Both the position numbers and the translations under genes were made by a program. Of a stretch of 18,458 bases of DNA, positions 1-7,418 are shown one piece after another. Each line of letters starts with the position of its first letter. Position 1 is the first letter of the stretch. The notes beneath the pieces are model-generated. The model worked only from the letters and a program-made list of their open reading frames with translations. It did no database searches and was not told where the DNA came from. The DNA comes from DASPWV01 sp046727855 (GTDB lineage: Bacteria; Acidobacteriota; Vicinamibacteria; Vicinamibacterales; UBA2999): assembly GCA_046727855.1 (NCBI GenBank), contig JBKPDL010000134.1, positions 1 to 18,458 of the forward strand, given 5' to 3'.

Positions 1-1010
1 CGGTAGTTCTTCACCTGACCGTCAACGGTTGATTGCAAGAAGCTCGGATTCGTCGACATCACGCTCACGAGATGTTGCGGATCGCGCACGTAATACACCG
101 AACTGTCGAACGCGGCGCCCAGCCATTTGTGCGGGTTGATGACAACCGAATCGGCCTCCTCGACGCCGTGCCATAAATAGCGGCACTCTGGCAGCACCAT
201 CGCCGAGCCCGCCATGGCGGCGTCCAGGTGGAGCCACAAACCATGCGGCTTGGTTACCTGCGCGATCGCCGCAATCGGATCCATCGCCGTTGTCGTAGTG
301 GTGCCGGTTGTGGCGACGACTGTACACGGACGCCGGCCGTTTGCCACGTCCTCCTGGACGTAGCGGGCAAGCGCATCCGCTCGCATCGCGTAACGCTGAT
401 CGTGCGGCACTTGCCGCACGTTGTGACGCCCGAATCCGGCCAGGAGCGCCGCCTTCTCCACCGAACTGTGGCTGTGCGCGGCGCAGTACACGACGAGCGG
501 CCGCTCTTCGCCTTGCAGCCCACCACGGCTGGCGCTGTGTTTGGTCGTGCGCTCACGCGCGCAGATCAGCGCCACCAGCGTGCTCGTTGACGCCGTATCC
601 TGGATGACCCCGCTCCACTCGGACGACAGTCCAATCATCTGTCGCAGCCAGTCGGTCACCACTTCTTCGAGCTCTGTCAGCGCGGGGCTCGATTGCCACG
701 CGAGACCCAGCACCCCCAATCCTGTGCTGACGTAATCGCCGAGCACGCTCGCAAGCGTGCCGTTGCACGGGAAGTAGCCGAAGAAGCGTGGATGCTGCCA
801 GTGGGTGAGTCCGGGCAGGATGATCTCGTCGAGGTCGCGCAGGATGGCGTCGAGCGATTCGCCCTGCGCCGGTGGATGCTGCGGAAGCTTCGCCTTGATC
901 TCGCCGGGCGTCGTCTGCGCCATGACCGGACGCTCGACCACGCGAGCGCGATAGTCGGCGATCAGATCGACGATCTGGTGACCCACCTGCCGGAATTCAT
1001 CGTGTGTCAC
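1..1010 (-). CDS. PLP-dependent aromatic-L-amino-acid decarboxylase family protein (3' end beyond the window)
   Basis: Group II PLP-dependent decarboxylase (DDC/AADC family), which removes the alpha-carboxyl group of an aromatic or related amino acid in the cytoplasm. 336 residues are visible; the C-terminal part lies off the left edge. Seen: the N-terminal pattern of a Phe-rich helix followed by GHQIVDLIADY; WQHPRFFGYFP; the PLP-stacking His in CAAHSHSSVEKAA; the PLP-pyridine Asp in HLDAAMAGSA; and the Schiff-base lysine in NPHKWLG (about residue 295). I chose the GTG at 1010: it has a GAGG motif at 1017-1020, gives the family's normal N-terminus, and no in-frame ATG lies nearby. It overlaps the 3' end of the mscS-like gene by 14 bases, so the two are probably translationally coupled. 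The substrate (Trp, Tyr, Phe, DOPA or other) cannot be told from this sequence. Confidence 0.9.
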   Translation of the reverse strand, partial: MTHDEFRQVGHQIVDLIADYRARVVERPVMAQTTPGEIKAKLPQHPPAQGESLDAILRDLDEIILPGLTHWQHPRFFGYFPCNGTLASVLGDYVSTGLGVLGLAWQSSPALTELEEVVTDWLRQMIGLSSEWSGVIQDTASTSTLVALICARERTTKHSASRGGLQGEERPLVVYCAAHSHSSVEKAALLAGFGRHNVRQVPHDQRYAMRADALARYVQEDVANGRRPCTVVATTGTTTTTAMDPIAAIAQVTKPHGLWLHLDAAMAGSAMVLPECRYLWHGVEEADSVVINPHKWLGAAFDSSVYYVRDPQHLVSVMSTNPSFLQSTVDGQVKNY

Positions 1011-2109
1011 GCGCAGCCTCGTGTTTCACGTGCACTTCGACCTGCTGGAACGGAATGCGGATGCCCTGCGCGTCGAAGGCGCGTTTGATACGGCGCCGCA
1101 ACTCGCGTCCCACCTCCCACTGTTTCAGCGGCACCGTCTTGATACGGAATGTCATTGTGACCGATGATTCCTTGAAGTCGTCCACGCCGAGAATCTCGAT
1201 CGGCTCGAGAATGTTGGGGCCGTGAACCGGGTCGGCGGCGAGTTCGTCGTAGGCCTGTCGTACCGCCGCGACCACCCGATCCGTGTCCTCGTCATAATCC
1301 ACGCCGAGCGAGATCACGTAATACGAAAAGTCCTTGCTGCGATTGGCCAACGACTTGATCTCGCCGTTCGGAATCACGTGCACCGCGCCTTCCATGTCGC
1401 GCAGCACCATGGTGCGCAGGTTGATCTGCTCGACGAGACCGCCGACGTTGTTGACGACCGCCACGTCGCCAACGCGCACCTGATCCTCGACGATCAGGAA
1501 AAAGCCCGAGATGACGTCGCGAACGAGCGTTTGCGCGCCGAAGCCCAGCGCCAGACCCACGATGCCGGCGCCGGTGAGCAGCGGCGTGATGTCGACGTCG
1601 AGCTCCCGCAGCACGATCAGAATCGCGATCGTCCAAATCAGCGCGGCGAGCGCACGGCGCACGACGCTCGCCAGCGTTTGCGCGCGTTTCCGCCGTTCGA
1701 GGGCGTCGAGACCGGTACCCACAGCCATCTCGCTTTCCGCGCGCACGATGATGCCCGAGAGCACCCGCACGACGAAAAACGCGAGCACCAGGATCGCCGC
1801 AATGCGCACGCCGGTTTCGGCCGCCCATTGCCCCAGTTGCTCCTTGCGGAGACCGACGTGCGGATTGAGGCCGACGAAGTCCAGCGCCGGAAAGGCGAAG
1901 ACGGCAAACGCGACGACGAACGTCATGATGCGCACGATGCGCAGCGCGCGGCGCGCGATAGGCTCGGTGAGATGCGTGTCGCGCACCGATGTGAGCAGCC
2001 GGCGCGCCAGCCGGCCCATGACGAGCGCCAGTGCCGCGGCGAGCGTCGCCGCCAACACGAGCGCCAGGATGATGTCGAGGATGTTCGATGGAAGCGAAGC
2101 GGTCGCCAC
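997..2109 (-). CDS. MscS-family mechanosensitive ion channel
   Basis: Small-conductance mechanosensitive channel of the inner membrane, which releases solutes on hypo-osmotic shock. 370 aa. Hydrophobic segments lie near residues 9-31, 60-80 and 95-118, followed by the Gly/Ala-rich pore-lining helix (LLTGAGIVGLALGFGAQ) and the hallmark VRDVISGFFLIVEDQ. The beta domain follows, with RVGDVAVVNNVGGLVEQI and the VIPNG motif, then an alpha/beta C-terminal domain ending in a QVEVHVKHE strand. The start is a GTG at 2109 directly after the htrA TAG stop (2110-2112) with no gap, and the 3' end overlaps the decarboxylase start. It therefore sits inside the hsp20-htrA-mscS-decarboxylase transcription unit. 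The N-terminal region is larger than in minimal E. coli MscS (286 aa), as in many MscS paralogues. Confidence 0.92.
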   Translation of the reverse strand: MATASLPSNILDIILALVLAATLAAALALVMGRLARRLLTSVRDTHLTEPIARRALRIVRIMTFVVAFAVFAFPALDFVGLNPHVGLRKEQLGQWAAETGVRIAAILVLAFFVVRVLSGIIVRAESEMAVGTGLDALERRKRAQTLASVVRRALAALIWTIAILIVLRELDVDITPLLTGAGIVGLALGFGAQTLVRDVISGFFLIVEDQVRVGDVAVVNNVGGLVEQINLRTMVLRDMEGAVHVIPNGEIKSLANRSKDFSYYVISLGVDYDEDTDRVVAAVRQAYDELAADPVHGPNILEPIEILGVDDFKESSVTMTFRIKTVPLKQWEVGRELRRRIKRAFDAQGIRIPFQQVEVHVKHEAARDTR

Positions 2110-3291
2110 CTAACCGTTGCGGCGTGTGCGCGGCCGATCTTCGAGGCGCTGCACGGCGACCTTGTAGGTGCGGCGTTGGCCGTCACGCAGCACTTCCACG
2201 TTCACCGTGCTGCCGATCGGCGCGTCGGCGATGATCTTGACCAGTTGCGCGCCGTCCGAGATTTTCTGCCCGTTTACCGACAGGATCACGTCACCGGGTT
2301 CGATGCCCGCGTCGAAAGCCGCGCCGCCGCGCGCCATACGCATGATGACGACGCCTTCGGTGCTGACCGGAGCACCGAGTTCTTCCGCGACGCGTGTCGT
2401 GAGCGGCGCCACCTCCATGAACCCGATCGAGCCTCGCCGCACCTGGCCGTATTGAATCAGCTCGCTGACGATGCGCCGCGCCAGGTTGCTCGGCACGGCA
2501 AAGCCAATCCCCTGATATCCGCCGCTTTGGGTGAAGATCGCAGTGTTGATGCCGATCAGTTCGCCGCGCGCGTTGACGAGCGCGCCTCCCGAGTTGCCCG
2601 GATTGATCGCGGCGTCGGTTTGAATGAAATCCTCGTACTGTGAAATGCCGACATTGGCGCGGCCAAGGGCGCTCACGATGCCCAGCGTGACCGTTTCACT
2701 CAACTGATACGGATTGCCGATGGCCATCACCCACTCGGCAACTTTCAGCCGCGATGAGTCCCCCCACGGGATGACAGGCAGCCCGCTTGCGTTGATCTTC
2801 AGCACCGCAAGATCCGTCCAGGAATCCACCCCGACGATCTTCGCCTCAACCTCACGCTTGTCCGCGAGCGCGACCGTCACCTTCGTGATCTGGCCTTCGC
2901 CGAGCACGTGATTATTCGTGACGACATACCCGTCCGCGGACACGATCACTCCGGAGCCGAGACTCGACGCGTAGCGATGCCTGGGTCCAAACATCTCGTC
3001 GTCGCCGAAGAACTGCTGGAAAAACGGATCGCTGAAGAAGGGCGACATGCGTTGCCGCACGACTTGCACGGACGAGATGTTGGCGACGGCCGGCACCGCG
3101 CTTTCAGCGACGCGCGTGAAATCAGGACCGGCGGTTGCGACTGCCGGGCGCGGGGGTGCGGTGGGCGCTTGCGGACGCGCCTGAACTTCCGGCGCATCGA
3201 CTGTATCCGCCGTGCGTACATGTCCGGATACCACAAGACCGGCAATGAGCCCAGCTATGGCAAAGAGGAGAGCGAACGAGAATCGCTTCAT
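2110..3291 (-). CDS. HtrA/Deg-family serine endoprotease with one PDZ domain
   Basis: Periplasmic, membrane-anchored trypsin-like protease and chaperone for misfolded envelope proteins. With the ATG at 3291 the protein has 393 aa: a short basic start and hydrophobic anchor (residues 1-23, MKRFSFALLFAIAGLIAGL), a Pro/Ala-rich linker (about 35-55), then the protease domain with the catalytic triad His128 (TNNHVL), Asp160 (DLAVLK) and Ser234 (GNSGGA). A single PDZ domain covers about 285-380 (GAAFDAGIEPGDVILSVNG). One PDZ domain plus an uncleaved-looking anchor resembles DegS or single-PDZ HtrA more than two-PDZ DegP. The frame stays open upstream to a TTG at 3312 that abuts the hsp20 stop. I prefer the ATG because the hydrophobic segment then follows the usual Met-Lys-Arg start. 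Confidence 0.94.
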   Translation of the reverse strand: MKRFSFALLFAIAGLIAGLVVSGHVRTADTVDAPEVQARPQAPTAPPRPAVATAGPDFTRVAESAVPAVANISSVQVVRQRMSPFFSDPFFQQFFGDDEMFGPRHRYASSLGSGVIVSADGYVVTNNHVLGEGQITKVTVALADKREVEAKIVGVDSWTDLAVLKINASGLPVIPWGDSSRLKVAEWVMAIGNPYQLSETVTLGIVSALGRANVGISQYEDFIQTDAAINPGNSGGALVNARGELIGINTAIFTQSGGYQGIGFAVPSNLARRIVSELIQYGQVRRGSIGFMEVAPLTTRVAEELGAPVSTEGVVIMRMARGGAAFDAGIEPGDVILSVNGQKISDGAQLVKIIADAPIGSTVNVEVLRDGQRRTYKVAVQRLEDRPRTRRNG

Positions 3292-3312
3292 CAGCCCGCT
3301 GCCTGCATGCAA

Positions 3313-3714
3313 TCAGGATACGTCGACCCGGCGGGGGCCTTTGTCCGGCGACTTCGGAATCGTAATCGTGAGCAGGCCGTCGCGGAGATCAGCGACAACG
3401 TGGTCCACGTCCACCTGCTGCGGCAGCGTGAACGTGCGGGAGAACTCGCCGTGGCCGCGTTCGACCTGGTGATACTGCTCACACGGCACCCGCGCGTCGC
3501 GGCGCCCCTGGAGGGTCAGGCGACCATCGTTGATCTGGATGTTCACTTGCTCACGCGTGAGGCCAGGCAGCTCGGCCGTCACGATGAATGCATCCCCCGT
3601 CTCGCAAAGGTCCACGGCCGGCGCCCAACCTTGCGGACCGGAAGAAGCCAATCGTTCGAGGCGATGTTGAATGGCGAGTAAATCGCGAAGCGGGTCCCAA
3701 CGAGCAAACGCCAC
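3313..3714 (-). CDS. Hsp20/alpha-crystallin small heat shock protein
   Basis: ATP-independent holdase chaperone that binds unfolding proteins in the cytoplasm. 133 aa, the usual size. Seen: the N-terminal WDPLRDLLAIQHRLERL helix, then the alpha-crystallin domain (about 30-125) with FIVTAELPGLTREQVNI, an LTLQGRR strand, GEFSRTFTLPQQVD, and the C-terminal GLLTITIPKS block (residues near 115-124), where the family normally has its conserved A-x-x-x-n-G-v-L and I-x-I/V motifs. The start is a GTG at 3714; no strong Shine-Dalgarno sequence is visible, and a TACCAT (-10-like) lies only about 10 bases upstream on the minus strand. It appears to be the first gene of the stress operon and is divergent from efp. 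No CIRCE operator is visible upstream. Confidence 0.93.
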   Translation of the reverse strand: MAFARWDPLRDLLAIQHRLERLASSGPQGWAPAVDLCETGDAFIVTAELPGLTREQVNIQINDGRLTLQGRRDARVPCEQYHQVERGHGEFSRTFTLPQQVDVDHVVADLRDGLLTITIPKSPDKGPRRVDVS

Positions 3715-3748
3715 AGTGAATCGATGGTAGCAGAAGGGCGGGTCCGCC

Positions 3749-3840
3749 TGGTAGGGCAGGTGACGCGATCGGGTTACGTAGGGCGGCGTCTGGCGATTAA
3801 TCCTTCACCCATCTGGCTACCCGCCGCACCTGCCGGACCA
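3749..3840. repeat. Spaced inverted repeat in the hsp20/efp divergent region
   Basis: The 176-base region between the two divergent genes holds the arm TGGTAGGGCAGGTG (3749-3762) and its near-complement CACCTGCCGGACCA (3827-3840), with 12 of 14 bases pairing and a 64-base spacer. It could be a pair of operator sites or a chance GC-rich match. Nothing else in the region is recognisable, and no convincing -35/-10 pair for efp is seen. Confidence 0.35.
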
Positions 3841-3890
3841 GCCCTGCGTGCTACCATTGAAAGGTTCTACCAACTCATCAAACGCACCTC

Positions 3891-4457
3891 ATGGCCGACA
3901 CTCTTCTCGCTACACGACTCCGGAAGGGCATGATCATCAAGCTCGATAACGAGCTCTACCGGATTCACGACCTCATGCACGTTACGCCCGGCAACCTGCG
4001 GGGGTTTGTGCGCGTTAAAGCGCGCAACCTCCGGACGCAGGCGATGTCCGAGCAGAAGCTCCGCTCCGAAGAAGTGATCGAGCGCGCCACGCTGGACGAA
4101 AAGGAGATGCAGTATCTCTACAGCGACGGCGACGGCTATCACTTCATGGACACCGAAAGCTACGAGCAGATCCACATGAACACTGACACGCTCGGCGATG
4201 CGGTGGGTTTCCTCAAGCCCGAGATGACGATCCAGGTAGAGTTCTACGGCTCCGAACCGGTTGGGATCGAACTGCCGCAAACCGTCGACCTCAAGGTGGT
4301 GGAAACGGTTCCCGCGATCAAAGGCGCGACAGCGACCAACCAGTTGAAGCCGGCGACGCTCGAGACCGGCGTGATCGTGCAGGTGCCGCCATTCATCGAC
4401 GAAGGCGATGTGATCCGGGTGAATACGGAAACGGGAGAGTACCTGGCGCGTGCCTAG
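3891..4457 (+). CDS. efp: Translation elongation factor P
   Basis: EF-P binds the ribosome between the P and E sites and relieves stalling at polyproline stretches. 188 aa, the normal length, with three beta-barrel domains: KOW-like N-domain (about 1-65), central OB domain (about 67-127) and C-terminal OB domain (about 130-188) with the signature GVIVQVPPFIDEGDVIRVNTETG (written here as the block spanning residues 158-181). The N-domain loop reads HVTPGNLRGFVRVK, so the tip position that carries the modified Lys34 in E. coli (PGK) is Asn35 here. The classical EpmA beta-lysylation and EarP rhamnosylation targets are therefore absent. No modification enzyme gene lies in the window. The stop codon overlaps a heptanucleotide repeat. 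The start ATG gives the normal MADTLLATRLRKGM beginning. Confidence 0.96.
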   Translation: MADTLLATRLRKGMIIKLDNELYRIHDLMHVTPGNLRGFVRVKARNLRTQAMSEQKLRSEEVIERATLDEKEMQYLYSDGDGYHFMDTESYEQIHMNTDTLGDAVGFLKPEMTIQVEFYGSEPVGIELPQTVDLKVVETVPAIKGATATNQLKPATLETGVIVQVPPFIDEGDVIRVNTETGEYLARA

Positions 4458-4552
4458 TTCAAAGTTCAAAAAGTTCAAGGTTCAAAGTTCAAAGTGAAGA
4501 ATGGCGCTGATTCAACTTTGAACTTTGAACTTTGAACTTTGAACTTGTAACT
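4456..4552. repeat. Inverted pair of heptanucleotide tandem arrays
   Basis: The left array (4456-4494) holds five AGTTCAA-type units: 4456-4462, 4463-4469, 4472-4478, 4479-4485 (GGTTCAA) and 4486-4492. The right array (4511-4552) is exactly six units of the complementary TTGAACT: two degenerate ends (TTCAACT, TGTAACT) and four perfect copies (4518-4545). A 16-base spacer separates the arrays, so the transcript could fold into a long AU-rich hairpin. The left array overlaps the efp stop codon and the right array ends at the base before the probable GTG start of the next gene. It fills the whole intergenic space and may affect termination or translation. Confidence 0.9.
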
Positions 4553-5100
4553 GTGGTTATCTTCCTCGGCTCCACCCGCCCTGCAAAAGTCGAAGGCGCC
4601 CGCGAGGCGCTGAACGACATCGCCGGCATTGACGGTCGGTTCTCTTCCCCTGAAATCCGAACCATCGATCTCACCGACGTCGCGCCGCGTATGCCGCTGA
4701 GCGAAGCGGCTATCGTCGACGGTGCGCGCAGGCGCGCGTCAGCGCTGGTGCAGTCAAAGACGTTTATCGACGGCCAGACGTTTGCGGTGGGACTTGAAGG
4801 CGGTCTCAATCCATTTCAGGCGGACGGCCGCGACGTGTGGATGCTCCACGCGTGGGCGGCGGTGACCGACGGGCAGCGCTGGGGATATGGCGCCGGCGGC
4901 GCTGTGCTGGTGCCCGCTGCGGTGGCCGAACGCGTGCTGGCCGGTGAGGAGTTAGGTGACGTGATTGATGCGCTCGCCGGGGCACCGACACGCGGCACGC
5001 GCGGGGCGTGGGGCGTGTTGACGCGCGATCTGGTCGGCCGCCGCGACGCCTTTCGTTTAGCCGTGCTGGCAGCATTTGCGCCGTTCTACAATCGAAGCAT

Positions 5101-5113
<13 letters not shown>
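4553..5113 (+). CDS. yjjX: Inosine/xanthosine triphosphatase, YjjX/DUF84 family
   Basis: Predicted house-cleaning NTPase that hydrolyses non-canonical purine triphosphates such as ITP and XTP, keeping deaminated bases out of nucleic acids. With the GTG at 4553 the protein has 186 aa, in the family range. Seen: the N-terminal VVIFLGSTRPAKVEGAREAL (family: GS-x-N-P-x-K-x-x-A-x), the MPLSEAAIVDGARRRA helix, the VGLEGG core, the aromatic-rich HAWAAVTDGQRWGYG, and GAWGVLTRDLVGRRDAF, matching the family's G-a-i-G-x-L-T-x-g-x-x-x-R-x-e-a-y. The frame is open into the heptamer array (TTG at 4532), but that would add seven repeat-encoded residues, so GTG is preferred. No Shine-Dalgarno sequence is visible. 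The 3' end overlaps the tdk start by 13 bases. Confidence 0.85.
5087..5092 (+). promoter_or_regulatory. TACAAT -10-like box just upstream of tdk
   Basis: TACAAT (in TTCTACAAT) ends 8 bases before the tdk ATG, so a transcript from it would be leaderless or nearly so. No matching -35 is visible. The same hexamer in a similar context (GTTTACAAT) precedes uvrC. Confidence 0.3.
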
Positions 5114-5741
<628 letters not shown>

Positions 5742-5745
<4 letters not shown>

Positions 5746-6359
5746 CACTGACCGAGGCGCTTGGGCAGATCCTTTTTGCGCTGGGCGTCGGATTTCTCGT
5801 CGCAAACTTGCTCAAGGCGGTCGAGATCCTCAACTGGTGGCGCCGCCGCTCCACGGCGCTACTGGTGTGGCCAGGCCGCAAGCCGCCGTATTACGGATTG
5901 ATGCTCGGTATCGCGATGATGCTCGGCGTGCTGATCATTATCAAGGGCTACGTGGTCGGGCTGCAGCTCACTGATACCAAGGGATGGGACTATGTTCGCG
6001 GATGGGTTCCCGCGTTTCTCAGGCGCGCCTTCGGCGAACTGATGATGTTTGTCTACTACGGCTACATGCTGCCGCTCTCGACACGGATCGCGCGCGGCTT
6101 ATACGCGGACGGGGTGTGGACCGATACCGGGTTCATGCCGTACTCCCATATTGGCGGCATTTCGTGGCGCGACGGCCAGCCGCCGTCGCTGATCGTCATT
6201 TCGAGCATGAAGACGTTGGCGCGACGTCTCGAGGTCCCTGTGCGGTTTCTCGGGGAAGTGCGGCGCCTGCTGCGCGACAAGATCGCCAGCCATGCTATTG
6301 AAATGGACAGCGGCCCCGGCCTCCACTTGGGGGAACGCGACGCCCGCGACTCCGTTTAA
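5742..6359 (+). CDS. Membrane protein of unknown function (possibly DUF5673-like C-terminal domain)
   Basis: 205 aa, not confidently assigned. Two clear transmembrane segments (about 6-28 and 50-73) and a third hydrophobic stretch (about 96-113, GELMMFVYYGYMLPLS) precede a soluble C-terminal domain. That domain contains RGLYADGVWTDTGFMPYS and IGGISWRDGQ followed by IVIS. This arrangement, 'exposed strand, G-x-W-x-D-x-G-F-x-P, I-x-x-x-x-W', resembles small PH-like domains of bacterial membrane proteins such as DUF5673; this is recollection of a pattern, not a search result. The ATG overlaps the tdk stop by four bases (translational coupling), and Ku begins 45 bases after its stop. No enzymatic motif is visible. 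Confidence 0.75.
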
Positions 6360-6404
6360 GCTAAAGCTTTCCGGCACCCTAACCGATATCAGACTGGAGC
6401 CACC

Positions 6405-7292
6405 ATGCCGCCGCGACCCACGTGGAAAGGCTATCTGAAAGTCAGCCTCGTCAATATCCCGGTCAAGGTTTACCCCGCCACGGAGGCGAGCGCGACAATC
6501 TCCTTCAACCAGTTGCACGCCGAGTGTCAGACGCGCATTCAGCAGAAGAAGTGGTGCCCGAAATGCGAGCGGGAGATCACATCGGCTGAGGTGGTGAAGG
6601 GCTACGAATTCGAGAAGGGCCGGTGGGTTGTCGTCGAAGACGAGGACATCGCGAAGGTCCGCACGGAATCAACGAAGGTCATCAACCTCGTCCAATTCGC
6701 GGGCGATGACGAGATCGATCCCATGTACGTGGATCGCGCTTACTACCTGGTGCCGGACGGCGCCATGGCCACCGATGCGTATTCGGTAATGCGCGACGGC
6801 ATGGCGGGAAAGGTAGGCGTCGGCAAGGTCGCGATTCATGGCCGCGAATATCTCGTCGCGGTGAAGCCGCACAAACAAGGCCTCGTGATGTACACGCTGC
6901 ATCACGCTGCCGAAATCCGCACGATCGATCAGATCGACGAGTTGCGCGAGGTGCGCGGCAAGGCCAATCCGGCCGAGATGAAGCTCGCGAAACAGGTGGT
7001 CGAAAGTTTCGCAGGCGAGTTGAACCTCGCCGACTACAAGGACGAATACCAGGACGGGCTGCGCCAGATCATCGACGCCAAGGTCGCGGGAGAAGAGATC
7101 GTTGCGCCTGCGGAGGAAGCGCCGCCCAAGGTGGTCGATCTGATGGAAGCGCTGCGGCGCAGCCTCGATCAGGTCAGCACGGGCAAGAAGAAGACGGCGA
7201 AGGTGGACAAGAAGGCGGCGCCCAAGGTGGTCGCGGCCAAAGGTAACGGCGCTTCGGAACTCAGGGCCGGAAAAAAGCGAAAGGCATCATGA
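6405..7292 (+). CDS. ku: Prokaryotic Ku, non-homologous end-joining DNA-binding protein
   Basis: Forms a homodimeric ring on double-strand DNA ends and recruits ligase D in bacterial NHEJ. 295 aa. Seen: the N-terminal WKGYLKVSLVNIPVKVYPAT strand region, the CPKCERE block near residues 48-55, the EDEDIAKV helix, IDPMYVDRAYYLVPDG, the core VAIHGREYLVAVKPHKQGLV (whose family form is R-x-y-l-v-x-l-r-p), and the ring-closing helices ELREVRGKANPAEMKLAKQV and FAGELNLADYKDEYQDGL. The C-terminal 60 residues are a Lys/Ala-rich tail (GKKKTAKVDKK), as in mycobacterial Ku, where such tails bind DNA. A TGGAG motif at 6395-6399 sets the ATG. No ligD is present in the window. Confidence 0.96.
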   Translation: MPPRPTWKGYLKVSLVNIPVKVYPATEASATISFNQLHAECQTRIQQKKWCPKCEREITSAEVVKGYEFEKGRWVVVEDEDIAKVRTESTKVINLVQFAGDDEIDPMYVDRAYYLVPDGAMATDAYSVMRDGMAGKVGVGKVAIHGREYLVAVKPHKQGLVMYTLHHAAEIRTIDQIDELREVRGKANPAEMKLAKQVVESFAGELNLADYKDEYQDGLRQIIDAKVAGEEIVAPAEEAPPKVVDLMEALRRSLDQVSTGKKKTAKVDKKAAPKVVAAKGNGASELRAGKKRKAS

Positions 7293-7348
7293 CCGATCGA
7301 CGGAAAGTCGTTGGGGCGGGCGCTGAAGAACCACGGGCCCTTCAGGTA

Positions 7349-7417
7349 GTGGCGGGCCTTTAGGCCTGCGGCTTCAGCCCACCGCTTTTCATGTCGTGGC
7401 GCACCTTTAGGTGCGCC
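7349..7417. repeat. Tandem GC-rich hairpins with TTTA loops at a convergent junction
   Basis: Two related units, GTGGCGGGCCTTTAGGCC (from 7349) and GTGGCGCACCTTTAGGTG (from 7396), each fold with a TTTA loop. The second is a perfect 8-bp stem (GGCGCACC 7398-7405 with GGTGCGCC 7410-7417). Between them lies GGCTTCAGCC (7370-7379), a smaller hairpin of the same style. The region separates the convergent ku and CDP-alcohol phosphatidyltransferase genes, so it may act as a bidirectional terminator, although no U-tract follows. It could also be a dispersed intergenic repeat family. Confidence 0.7.
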
Positions 7418-7418
7418 C

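Noticed and set aside
1222..2643. Long plus-strand open frame of 473 codons opposite mscS and htrA
   Set aside because: It is antisense to two clear genes, rich in His, Arg and Asp as expected for a shadow in high-GC DNA, and has no recognisable motif.
3715..3890. CIRCE or ROSE-type heat-shock element before hsp20
   Set aside because: No TTAGCACTC/GAGTGCTAA repeat and no ROSE-like hairpin over a Shine-Dalgarno sequence is visible.
5008..5100. 31-residue N-terminal extension of thymidine kinase
   Set aside because: The extension overlaps the yjjX-like gene and has no family similarity; the ATG at 5101 gives the normal N-terminus.
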